From: Halomonas sp. ALS9
GTDB lineage: Bacteria; Pseudomonadota; Gammaproteobacteria; Pseudomonadales; Halomonadaceae
DNA length: 64,000 nucleotides
NCBI RefSeq assembly: GCF_001651035.1
Contig: NZ_LXRG01000192.1
Coordinates: 682,001 to 746,000 of the forward strand
Direction: 5' to 3'
Shown here: one piece after another, positions 26,147 to 33,425 of the stretch
Numbering within the stretch: the first letter of the stretch is position 1
Layout: each line of letters starts with the position of its first letter
Made by a program: the position numbers and the translations under genes
Notes under the pieces: generated by a model
What the model saw: only the letters and a program-made list of their open reading frames with translations
Told to the model about the DNA's origin: nothing
Database searches by the model: none

Positions 26147-26917
26147 TTAACGATTCTGACCCCGGTGCGCCCACCCGGTCATACGCTTTTCCAACTGGGC
26201 AAATAGCTCGTACATCACCATGGCCATGGCGCTGATCACCAGCAATCCGGCAAATACCAGCCCCATGCGCATTTGCGAGCCAGCGCTCATCATCAGATAG
26301 CCAATACCCTGGTTCGAAGCGACGGTCTCTGACACCACCGTGCCTACAAACGCCAGGGTAATGGCGACCTTCAGTGAAGCAAAGAAGTAGGGCAGCGAGC
26401 GCGGCAGGCCGACTTTCAGCAGCACATCCATACGCCGCGCGCCCAGCACCCGCAGCACATCCTCCATTTCAGGCTCCAGCGTGGCTAAACCGGTCGCCAC
26501 GTTGACCACAATCGGGAAGAAGCAGATTAAAAAGGCGGTGAGAATCGCCGGTACCGAGCCAATCCCAAACCAGACCACTAAAATCGGCACGAAAGCGACC
26601 TTGGGGATAGCGTTAAAGCCCACCAGCAGCGGGTAGCAGGCGTTATACAAAAAGCGCGATGAGCCGATAATAAAGCCCAACACCAGCCCAACGGCAACGC
26701 CCAGGCCAAAGCCAATCAGCGTGGTCCAGAAGGTTTGCCAGGAGTGCATGGCGATGGGCCCGGAATAGGTCACCAGTGCCTGGGCGGTCTCCAAGGCGCT
26801 GGGAAAGATAAAGCTGGGCACATCAAACAGCCGCACGGTGACTTCCCAGATGATGACCAGTGCCACCACCGCGATCCACGGTGCAAGCCGTTCAATTAAC
26901 GGGTTATGTTTCGTCAT
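26147..26917 (-). CDS. ABC transporter permease (SsuC/TauC type)
   Basis: Inner-membrane subunit of an NMT1/SsuA-class importer, about 256 aa. It has six helices and the permease EAA loop LRVLGARRMDVLLKVGLPRS followed by LPYFFASLKVAITLAFVGTV. An ATG at 26932 would add five residues. It is the third gene of a binding protein-ATPase-permease operon driven by a sigma-54 promoter. The family carries nitrate, taurine, alkanesulfonates, pyrimidines and riboflavin, so the substrate cannot be read from this subunit. Confidence 0.9.
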   Translation of the reverse strand: MTKHNPLIERLAPWIAVVALVIIWEVTVRLFDVPSFIFPSALETAQALVTYSGPIAMHSWQTFWTTLIGFGLGVAVGLVLGFIIGSSRFLYNACYPLLVGFNAIPKVAFVPILVVWFGIGSVPAILTAFLICFFPIVVNVATGLATLEPEMEDVLRVLGARRMDVLLKVGLPRSLPYFFASLKVAITLAFVGTVVSETVASNQGIGYLMMSAGSQMRMGLVFAGLLVISAMAMVMYELFAQLEKRMTGWAHRGQNR

Positions 26918-26947
26918 AAGCGCGCCTTTCATTAAGTACTATTAATT

Positions 26948-27730
26948 TTAAGTACTGCGTACTTCGCCAATCTGGGCGCGCAGTTCCTGCACCAGATCAA
27001 TAAAGGGTTTTTGGTAAGTGGTTTCCAGGGCACGGGGGCGCGGCAGCTCAATTTGGCGGCGTTCAATCACCCGGCCAGGGCGGCGACTCATGATGTAGAC
27101 GGTGTCGGCGAGAAACGCCGCTTCACGCAGGTCGTGGGTCACCAGTACTACCGTAAAGCGCTGCGCCTCCCACAGGTCGCGCAGCACACACCATAGCTCT
27201 TCGCGGGTAAACGCATCCAGCGCACCGAAGGGTTCGTCCAGCATCAGCAGGCGCGGTTGGTGAATCAGCGCCCGGCAGATCGACGCCCGCTGCTGCATAC
27301 CGCCAGAAAGCTGCCACGGGTACTGGTCTTCGTAGCCTTCCAGCCCTACGGTCTTGAGCAGCTTGCGCGCCCAGCCGACAAACTCTTCGCGCCGTTTGCG
27401 AAACTGATGGCGGTAAGGTTTGACGATTTCCAGCGGCAGCAAGACGTTATCCAAGGTAGTGCGCCAGGGCAGCAGATTAGCGTTTTGAAACGCCATGCCG
27501 GAGATCTTCAGCGGCCCGGTGACCGGCTCTCCATCCACATTAACAGCCCCGGTCGTGGGCGCATGCAAACCGGTGCAAAGTTTCATAAAGGTCGACTTAC
27601 CGCACCCAGAAGGCCCAACAAAGGCGACAAACTCGCCTTCGTGGATGCTTAAGTTAATATCTTCAATAGCGTTACCCGACGTATCGTAGGCCAGGCTAAC
27701 GTCATCAAAGGTGACGAACGCTGCCGACAT
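26948..27730 (-). CDS. ABC transporter ATPase (SsuB/TauB type)
   Basis: ATP-binding subunit of the same importer, 260 aa. Walker A GPSGCGKSTFMK is near residue 38, the signature is LSGGMQQRASICRAL, and Walker B is LLMLDEPFGALDAFTREEL, all typical of the nitrate/taurine/sulfonate subfamily. It follows the binding-protein gene by 2 bp and precedes the permease. Confidence 0.94.
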   Translation of the reverse strand: MSAAFVTFDDVSLAYDTSGNAIEDINLSIHEGEFVAFVGPSGCGKSTFMKLCTGLHAPTTGAVNVDGEPVTGPLKISGMAFQNANLLPWRTTLDNVLLPLEIVKPYRHQFRKRREEFVGWARKLLKTVGLEGYEDQYPWQLSGGMQQRASICRALIHQPRLLMLDEPFGALDAFTREELWCVLRDLWEAQRFTVVLVTHDLREAAFLADTVYIMSRRPGRVIERRQIELPRPRALETTYQKPFIDLVQELRAQIGEVRST

Positions 27731-27732
27731 GC

Positions 27733-28836
27733 TTATTCACCCTCAGCCGAAAACAGCATGCGCGCTTGCTGAGTAGGTAAGTAGCTTGAGTTAAACACCT
27801 GGTCTGGCGACGGCACAGAGGGCAAATCATAGGCGTCGGCGACAAGCTGGATAGCTTCCTGCAGGCGCGCTTCATCGACGCCGCCGACACCATTCTCACG
27901 GGCATCGGGGGTATCAACGACACTCTCCAGAGCAAGCTTCAATCGACGGGTTTCCATCTCCACATCAATCAAGCCGTCACGGTTTTTGACGTACTCAATG
28001 GCGGCTTCAGGGTCGGCAATGGTTTCGCCCAAGGCCCTATTGAAGGCGCGCAGAAAGCCTTGCACAGCTTCGGGATTGTCTTCGGCGAAGGATTCACTGG
28101 CGATAATCGCGTTACCGTATAGCGGCACGCCATAGTCGGGGAACGGCATAATCGTCAGTTCATCTTCACTCATGCCACGCTCTTCAAGGTTAAGCAGGCT
28201 GGTGAAGTAAAAGCCGGTGATGGCGTCCACATCGCCCCGGGTTAGCAGGGTTTCACGCAGCGTGGGGTCGACGTTCTGCCACTCTACTGCGTCAGCTTCC
28301 ATGTCATTAGCGGCGGCAAACACGCCCCAGGCGCGGTAACCGGTGTCAAAGGCGGGGGCAGCGATGGTTTTACCATTCAGATCAGCCGGGCTCTCGATAC
28401 CGCGGTCTTTACGGGCAAACACCGCAGCGGGGGTACCATCGTAAACGATATAAACGCCCTGAATACCGGGGCCGTCGGGGTTTTCAGCGAGAAACTCGAC
28501 CAGCGCGTTAAGATCGCCAAAGCCCATTTCATAGGCCCCAGACGCCACGCGGTTAATTGCCCCTGCCGAACCACTGCCGGAGTCGATTTGAACGTCCAAC
28601 CCCTCTTCAGCGAAGTAGCCTTTTTCAGCAGCCATTAAAAACGGCGCGGAGGGGCCTTCAAAGCGCCAGTCCAATTGAAAACGTATTTGGGTGTCATCGG
28701 CATGGCTGATCGCCGGTATTAATAGTAACGCTGCCACGCAGCCAGTGAGCAGGCGCGCAGTAGAGTGACCAGGGGTTGGAGTAGAAAAGGAAGGCTTTAG
28801 AGTAGAAATAAAGGATATTGAAGCGGGCGTCATCAT
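27733..28836 (-). CDS. NMT1/THI5-like ABC substrate-binding protein
   Basis: Periplasmic binding protein of about 367 aa. A signal sequence (about 1-45, ending AISHADD) is followed by IRFQLDWRFEGPSAPFLMAA and the NMT1 core DVQIDSGSGSAGAINRVASG. It resembles binders of pyrimidines, sulfonates or other small N- or S-compounds. The start is uncertain: ATGs at 28845, 28836 and 28833 are in frame. The AAGG at 28848-28851 fits the latter two best. It is the first gene of the operon, directly behind a sigma-54 promoter, which points to a nitrogenous ligand. Confidence 0.88.
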   Translation of the reverse strand: MMTPASISFISTLKPSFSTPTPGHSTARLLTGCVAALLLIPAISHADDTQIRFQLDWRFEGPSAPFLMAAEKGYFAEEGLDVQIDSGSGSAGAINRVASGAYEMGFGDLNALVEFLAENPDGPGIQGVYIVYDGTPAAVFARKDRGIESPADLNGKTIAAPAFDTGYRAWGVFAAANDMEADAVEWQNVDPTLRETLLTRGDVDAITGFYFTSLLNLEERGMSEDELTIMPFPDYGVPLYGNAIIASESFAEDNPEAVQGFLRAFNRALGETIADPEAAIEYVKNRDGLIDVEMETRRLKLALESVVDTPDARENGVGGVDEARLQEAIQLVADAYDLPSVPSPDQVFNSSYLPTQQARMLFSAEGE

Positions 28837-28873
28837 CGTGAGCATACCTTGTATACAAAATATGTTTTAGCTC

Positions 28874-28889
28874 TGCAGCAATGCTGCCA
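28874..28889 (-). promoter_or_regulatory. Sigma-54 promoter of the NMT1-type ABC operon
   Basis: Minus strand reads TGGCAGCATTGCTGCA: GG, 10 bases, GC, matching TGGCAC-N5-TTGCA at the key positions. The start would fall near 28863, giving a short leader. It lies in the 364-bp divergent gap 28846-29209. Confidence 0.65.
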
Positions 28890-28974
28890 TTTTTAGTTTT
28901 TTAACTATTTATCAATGTATTAGACAACTTTTTAAACACTAACCGCTGGCCTTATGTCGTCAATATGGTGCATT

Positions 28975-28991
28975 TGCACCTTGAGAGCGCA
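28975..28991 (+). promoter_or_regulatory. NtrC-like site upstream of the NMT1-type ABC operon
   Basis: TGCACC-TTGAG-AGCGCA matches the NtrC consensus at 10 of 12 bases. It lies about 120 bp upstream of the predicted sigma-54 start. A perfect GGTGCA-TT-TGCACC palindrome (28967-28980) overlaps it. Confidence 0.55.
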
Positions 28992-29006
28992 CCAAAATAA
29001 ATCATG

Positions 29007-29036
29007 TTAGACGTTAGTCTAAATTACCGGTATACT
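29007..29036 (+). promoter_or_regulatory. Promoter with overlapping inverted repeat ahead of the BCCT gene
   Basis: TTAGAC (29007-29012), 18 bp, TATACT (29031-29036) is a plausible sigma-70 promoter. The -35 is one arm of a perfect inverted repeat, TTAGAC-GTTA-GTCTAA (29007-29022), suggesting control by a dimeric repressor. The transcript would meet a terminator about 40 bases downstream. Confidence 0.5.
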
Positions 29037-29056
29037 ATGTTCAGTTTCCTGTCCTT

Positions 29057-29085
29057 GCGCCATTCATTGAATGGCGCTTTTTTTT
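29057..29085 (+). terminator. Terminator between promoter and BCCT gene
   Basis: A perfect 10-bp stem (GCGCCATTCA with TGAATGGCGC, one-base loop) is followed by TTTTTTTT. It lies about 125 bp before the BCCT start codon and ends no annotated gene. It may act as an attenuator or define a very short RNA of roughly 40 bases. Confidence 0.85.
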
Positions 29086-29209
29086 ATCCGTTATTTGGCA
29101 TGTAAATCAGCACGTCTTAATTAGTACTACTTAATTAGTACTACGCCGCTTAACACAAAGCGTTGATAGGCTGCTGTTTTGCCAGCCCTGCCCCTACAAG
29201 GTATTCACC

Positions 29210-30778
29210 ATGAATCACCCCGCCACAAGCGGCGAAGCCCCTGACGTTAACGGTTCTGGGCGGCTTTCGCTCGGCGATCCCGTCGTTTTAATCTTGAGCA
29301 TCGGCTTTATCGTCGCTTTCCTGGCGCTATCGCTTTACGACGTAACGCTGGTAGCCGACTCTATCAGCAAAGGCTTCGCCTGGACGGCATTAGCCTTGGG
29401 TAGTTACTTCCAATTGCTGCTGCTACTCACGTTCTTTATTGCGATGGGTTTGGCGATAACCCCAGCCGCAAAAGCCAAAATCGGCAATTTAGATGCACCA
29501 GAAATGAGCACGTTTAAGTGGCTGTCGATTATTTTGTGTACGCTGCTGGCGGGCGGCGGGGTATTTTTTGCCGCCGGGGAGCCGGTCTACCATTTCATCG
29601 TCACGCCGCCCGCTTTTAGTAGCGAAGCAGGCACGCCGGAAGCCGTTTCCAACGCCTTGGCGCAGTCGTTTATGCATTGGGGATTTATTGGCTGGGCGGT
29701 GTTAGGGTCGTTAACGGCTATCGTGCTTGCCCATGCCCACTATGTGAAAGGTCAGCCATTACAGCCGCGCACCCTGCTCTACCCTTTACTAGGAGAGCGG
29801 CTAATGCGCGGGCCCTTGGGCGGCATCATTGATGCGTGCTGCGTTATAGCGGTTGTGGCCGGCACGGTGGGCCCCATCGGCTTTCTAGCAACTCAAGTAA
29901 GTTTTGGCCTGCATGAGGTGTTCGGCCTGCCCAACAGCTACACCAGCCAATTGGTTATATTAGCGGTGTTAGCCAGTATGTACGTACTTTCTGCCATGAG
30001 CGGTGTTCACAAAGGGATGCAACTGCTTAGCCGTTTTAATGTGTTCCTGGCACTGGCAGTAGGGGGCGTCATTATGCTGTTTGGCCCTAGCCTATTTTTA
30101 TTCAATAGCTACCTTTCCAGCATGGGGGTCTATATAAGTGAGTTCTTCCCCATGGCCACCATTACAGCGGAAACCGCTCCCGCCTGGTGGATGCAGTGGT
30201 GGACGGTGTTTTTCTTTGCCTGGTTTATCGGTTTTGGCCCGCTGGTAGCGATTTTTGTGGCGCGTATTTCCCGCGGCCGCAGCATCCGCGAGATGATCGT
30301 CGCTGTGGCAGTTCTAGCCCCCATTGCCACCACCGTGTGGTTTACTCTGCTAGGTGGGTCAGGTATTTACTACCAAATGACTGGCGTGATTGAGCTGAGC
30401 GAGGCGCTTAATAACTTCCAGTTTGATGTCGCGACGTTGACGGTTGCCCAGGCCCTGCCGGGCGGTGCTTGGATGACACTGGCCATTTTAGTGCTGACGA
30501 CGATATTCGTCGCCACCACCGGCGACTCGATGAGCTACGCCATTGCGGTTGTAGGTGCAGGCCACGACGACCCCAGCCCTTATATGCGGGCCTTTTGGGG
30601 AATCGCCATGGCAATAATGGCGGCCGTACTTTTATATATGGGCGCAGGGCAGATCTCGGCTCTTCAACAATTTATTGTGATAACAGCCATCCCGGTGTCG
30701 TTCATTCTATTGCCCTCATTGTGGGATGGCCCTAAAGCAGCCTACGCCATGGCCCGCGAACAGGGCATTATTGACTAG
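29210..30778 (+). CDS. BCCT family transporter with altered substrate box
   Basis: Secondary carrier of the betaine/choline/carnitine family, 522 aa, with about 12 helices. The conserved segment is QWWTVFFFAWFIGFGPLVAI followed by FVARISRGRSIREMI. In BetP-type carriers the matching motif is AWWISWSP, whose three tryptophans cage the trimethylammonium group. Here it reads AWFIGFGP, so two of the three are phenylalanine. The long charged termini of osmoregulated BetP are absent. The substrate may therefore be something other than glycine betaine or choline. It is a single gene behind a terminator-containing leader. Confidence 0.93.
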   Translation: MNHPATSGEAPDVNGSGRLSLGDPVVLILSIGFIVAFLALSLYDVTLVADSISKGFAWTALALGSYFQLLLLLTFFIAMGLAITPAAKAKIGNLDAPEMSTFKWLSIILCTLLAGGGVFFAAGEPVYHFIVTPPAFSSEAGTPEAVSNALAQSFMHWGFIGWAVLGSLTAIVLAHAHYVKGQPLQPRTLLYPLLGERLMRGPLGGIIDACCVIAVVAGTVGPIGFLATQVSFGLHEVFGLPNSYTSQLVILAVLASMYVLSAMSGVHKGMQLLSRFNVFLALAVGGVIMLFGPSLFLFNSYLSSMGVYISEFFPMATITAETAPAWWMQWWTVFFFAWFIGFGPLVAIFVARISRGRSIREMIVAVAVLAPIATTVWFTLLGGSGIYYQMTGVIELSEALNNFQFDVATLTVAQALPGGAWMTLAILVLTTIFVATTGDSMSYAIAVVGAGHDDPSPYMRAFWGIAMAIMAAVLLYMGAGQISALQQFIVITAIPVSFILLPSLWDGPKAAYAMAREQGIID

Positions 30779-30804
30779 TGTGTTGCTCTACAGCGCTGGC
30801 TACC

Positions 30805-31626
30805 CTATAGCCCTTCCAGCAGGCGCAGAATCATCTGCGGCTGCTGGTTGGCCTGGGCCAGCATAGCGATGCCTGCCTGTTGAAGGATACGCGCGCGAAG
30901 AAGGCTGGAAACTTCCTTGGCGTAATCGGCATCCTGAATGCGCGACCGCGCATCAGAAGTGTTAACGATGCTGTTATTGAGCCCATCAATCACACTTTCA
31001 AAGCGGTTCTGAACGGCGCCCAAATAGCTGCGCTGTTGATCTAGCCGTTTGATCGCTTCATCCACCATATCGATAGGATTACCCGTCGAACTGCCATCGT
31101 CCAATACGTTTAGGCCTTCCAGCCCCAAACCCTGCAAATTCATCGCATCAAAGCGAACGGCAATGCTATCACCAACGTTAGCACCCACCTGAATATTCAG
31201 TGACTTAGTGTCATTCAACAGCCCAACACCGTTGAACTTACTCTGCCCGGCAACGCGGTCAATCTCTTCCATGCGCTGACCAATCTCGGCTTGGATAGAA
31301 ACAAGATCGTTAGAAGAATTGGTGCCGTTAGCCGCTTGTACGCTCAGCTCACGAATGCGCTGCAGGTTATCGTTAATCTGATTGAGCGAGCCTTCCGCCG
31401 TCTGCACCATAGAGATGCCATCATTGGTGTTGCGGATCGCCTGGGTCATGCCTTTAATTTGTGACGTCATGCGATTGGCAATCGCCTGGCCAGCAGCGTC
31501 ATCTTTGGCACTATTAATGCGCAACCCGGAAGAGAGGCGCTGCATCGCGGTCTGCATAGATTGCTGACTGCCGCGCAGATTATTCTGCACGCTAAGCGAC
31601 ATCACATTAGTATTTAGGCTGAACAC
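30805..31626 (-). CDS. fliC: Flagellin
   Basis: Filament subunit, 273 aa, a short flagellin. The N-terminal D0/D1 helices (RLSSGLRINSAKDDAAGQAI, TNDGISMVQTAEGSLNQI) and the C-terminal region (DADYAKEVSSLLRARILQQA, MLAQANQQPQMILRLLEGL) are intact, and the variable middle is only about 60 residues. The start is GTG, six bases after a strong GGAGG. It is preceded by a leader hairpin and a sigma-28-like promoter. No other flagellar gene is adjacent, so it is separate from the main flagellar cluster. Confidence 0.96.
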   Translation of the reverse strand: MFSLNTNVMSLSVQNNLRGSQQSMQTAMQRLSSGLRINSAKDDAAGQAIANRMTSQIKGMTQAIRNTNDGISMVQTAEGSLNQINDNLQRIRELSVQAANGTNSSNDLVSIQAEIGQRMEEIDRVAGQSKFNGVGLLNDTKSLNIQVGANVGDSIAVRFDAMNLQGLGLEGLNVLDDGSSTGNPIDMVDEAIKRLDQQRSYLGAVQNRFESVIDGLNNSIVNTSDARSRIQDADYAKEVSSLLRARILQQAGIAMLAQANQQPQMILRLLEGL

Positions 31627-31638
31627 CGCGTGCCTCCA

Positions 31639-31654
31639 GGGCAGGTAGCTGCCC
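31639..31654 (-). promoter_or_regulatory. Leader hairpin just upstream of the flagellin ribosome site
   Basis: GGGCAGGTAGCTGCCC can fold on itself a few bases before the GGAGG ribosome site. The GGA-containing ribosome site next to a hairpin is the kind of place where CsrA can act on flagellin mRNA. Confidence 0.45.
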
Positions 31655-31677
31655 GCTTTCTGGCAGCTATAGTACTA

Positions 31678-31704
31678 CTATCGGCCTATCAGCAAAAATC
31701 ATGA
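31678..31704 (-). promoter_or_regulatory. Sigma-28 promoter of the flagellin gene
   Basis: Minus strand -10 GCCGATAG matches GCCGATAA at 7 of 8; 11 bp upstream is a weaker -35, TCATGATT (5 of 8). The predicted start is about 45 bases before the GTG. It overlaps the end of folK. Confidence 0.65.
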
Positions 31705-32172
31705 GCGTTTTTGTGGCTCAAGGCGACGGCCACTGCTCGACAGCACCTCATCGACCGGCTTTCTCACATAGCTGTGATGGAAGTAGCCGTCATCAATGAC
31801 CTCCCCATCCCACGCAATAATGTCTAGATCCATGGTGCGAGGGCCCGACTTAATCGCCCCCCGAACGCGGCCCAGGCGATCTTCGAGCCCTTTGAGGTAG
31901 GCGCGAAACGCCTCACGCTCAAGCGGCGTGCTCACCAATAGTGCGGCGTTTAAGAAGTCGGGCTGCTGCTGGTAACCCACCGGCGCGGTACGAATCGCTT
32001 TTGAACATGCCAATAACACACACTCGCGGCTGATAATCTCCAACGCTTGAACGAAATTATGGTCGGGGTCGATATTGGATCCCAATGAGATAAAACACTC
32101 ATGGAGCGGGGCGGTATGCGCGGAAGGGAAAGGCGTAGATAAAGACATAGGTGGTAAAGACATAGGTGGCAT
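31699..32172 (-). CDS. folK: HPPK: 6-hydroxymethyl-dihydropterin pyrophosphokinase
   Basis: Folate-pathway enzyme that pyrophosphorylates hydroxymethyl-dihydropterin with ATP, 157 aa from the first ATG. The family motifs FISLGSNIDPDHNF, YQQQPDFLNAALLV and GPRTMDLDIIAWDGEVID (metal aspartates) are visible. The N-terminus MPPMSLPPMSLSTPFPS comes from a 15-bp duplication and is not part of the usual fold. A later start is possible but no better ATG is seen. It is divergent from a pteridine-reductase-like gene. Confidence 0.92.
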   Translation of the reverse strand: MPPMSLPPMSLSTPFPSAHTAPLHECFISLGSNIDPDHNFVQALEIISRECVLLACSKAIRTAPVGYQQQPDFLNAALLVSTPLEREAFRAYLKGLEDRLGRVRGAIKSGPRTMDLDIIAWDGEVIDDGYFHHSYVRKPVDEVLSSSGRRLEPQKRS

Positions 32173-32338
32173 AGCGACATCCTATTCAAAGTGACGTCTG
32201 ATAGAACTACCCTGAAATAGGGCACTTCTTTTACACCTATAAATCTAGCGCTTCGTGCAAGCTCTGTATAAGTTATTGACAAACGCTGCACTCACGCAGA
32301 AAGTCTTCCTATACCAATAAAATAATAGGGAACGCTGT

Positions 32339-33085
32339 ATGCACCAACAAGCTGCTCTGATAACCGGCGGTGCCACCCGCTTGGGACGCTGCTTCTCCGA
32401 AGCCCTGGCCGATGCAGGTTACGACATCGCCCTCCACGTTAACCGCTCCCGGGAGGAAGCCGAAGAAGTCGCCAGCGGTATCCGCGCCAAAGGTCGGGAG
32501 TGTGAAATATTTTGCTGCGACTTTTTAACCGACAACGTGAACGACTTGGTTCAGTCGGCGAAACGCCGTTTCCCTGGGCTTAGCCTACTGCTGAACAGCG
32601 CCTCCACCTATGAACCAGCGCCAATTGCGGCGACCGAACTGGCGATGCTAGAGACCCAGTTTCGGATCAATATGTTTACCCCGCTGCTGCTTACGCGCCA
32701 CTTTGCCGCGGCGGTTCAAGCGGGTCAGGTGATCAATATCATCGATAACAAAATGGCCTATCACCAGTATCCCTACGCGGCGTATCTGCTGTCGAAAAAG
32801 AGCCTGGCGGAAATGACCTGCATGGCAGCGTTAGAGTTTGCCCCGCGCATTCGCATTAACGGCATCGCTCCCGGCGTCGTACTGCCTGCCTCCCAGCGTA
32901 CTAGCGATTATATTAAGTGGCGAATTGAAGGCATTCCGCTGAAACATCAGGGCGCCCCTGACCACCTTGTACAAGCTTTGCACTATTTATTGGACAACAC
33001 TTTTGTGGTGGGGCAAATTCTGTTTGTCGATGGCGGAGAGTCCATCAACCTAGAGGGTCGTCACTCGGAAAATTACGGTTCCTGA
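32339..33085 (+). CDS. Short-chain reductase, pteridine reductase / FolM-like
   Basis: NADPH-dependent short-chain dehydrogenase, 248 aa. It has the nucleotide motif TGGATRLGR, the variant seen in pteridine reductases, then LLNSASTYEP and the catalytic Tyr-x3-Lys in AAYLLSKKSLAEM. The end, FVVGQILFVDGGES, is typical. The gene is divergent from folK, which supports a role in dihydropterin or dihydrofolate reduction (FolM-like dihydromonapterin reductase or a DHFR substitute). Another SDR role cannot be excluded. Confidence 0.85.
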   Translation: MHQQAALITGGATRLGRCFSEALADAGYDIALHVNRSREEAEEVASGIRAKGRECEIFCCDFLTDNVNDLVQSAKRRFPGLSLLLNSASTYEPAPIAATELAMLETQFRINMFTPLLLTRHFAAAVQAGQVINIIDNKMAYHQYPYAAYLLSKKSLAEMTCMAALEFAPRIRINGIAPGVVLPASQRTSDYIKWRIEGIPLKHQGAPDHLVQALHYLLDNTFVVGQILFVDGGESINLEGRHSENYGS

Positions 33086-33425
33086 AAAACACTGCCCTTA
33101 AAACGTCAATTCTATGTTTACTAAATTCACTGTTACTAAATTCACTGTTGCTAAACTCACTGTCGTTAAATTCATTTATACTAAATTAACTAATGCTTTG
33201 GGCCATAGATATCTCATCCTCCAAGCAGCTACCACTACCGTAGCCGTTACGGGTAAAAAACACCCTTTCGGGTTAGGTAGTGGGCAGCTCGCGTCAGCAA
33301 AAATGATGATGGCATCACTTGGGTAACCTACGCAGCTGGGTTACTATTTTGCCGCTTTCCGCTTCACCCCCACGGCCACTAGGAACTCCTCGGGTTAACG
33401 TTTAATTGTTCTGGATTATCTCCCC
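33086..33425. other. 340-bp gap without a gene
   Basis: Holds a 15-bp tandem repeat (33118-33192) and then about 230 bp with no convincing gene. A 70-codon frame runs through the repeat but has no ribosome site. Short hairpins such as ACCCTTTCGGGTT (33262-33274) occur. I recognise no riboswitch or RNA gene. The promoter of the downstream sulfatase-fold gene must lie here. Confidence 0.5.
33118..33192. repeat. 15-bp tandem repeat, five units
   Basis: TTACTAAATTCACTG occurs twice exactly (33118-33132, 33133-33147), then TTGCTAAACTCACTG, then two decayed copies to 33192. The 15-base period keeps a frame encoding TKFTV-like pentapeptides, probably by chance. Confidence 0.8.

Noticed and set aside
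29094..29114. Possible sigma-54 promoter for the BCCT gene (TTGGCATGTAAATC...)
   Set aside because: After GG and 10 bases the next pair is AG, not GC, so the -12 element is missing.
33114..33326. 70-codon frame through the 15-bp tandem repeat (TKFTV units)
   Set aside because: No ribosome site, and the open frame follows simply from a repeat whose period is a multiple of three.
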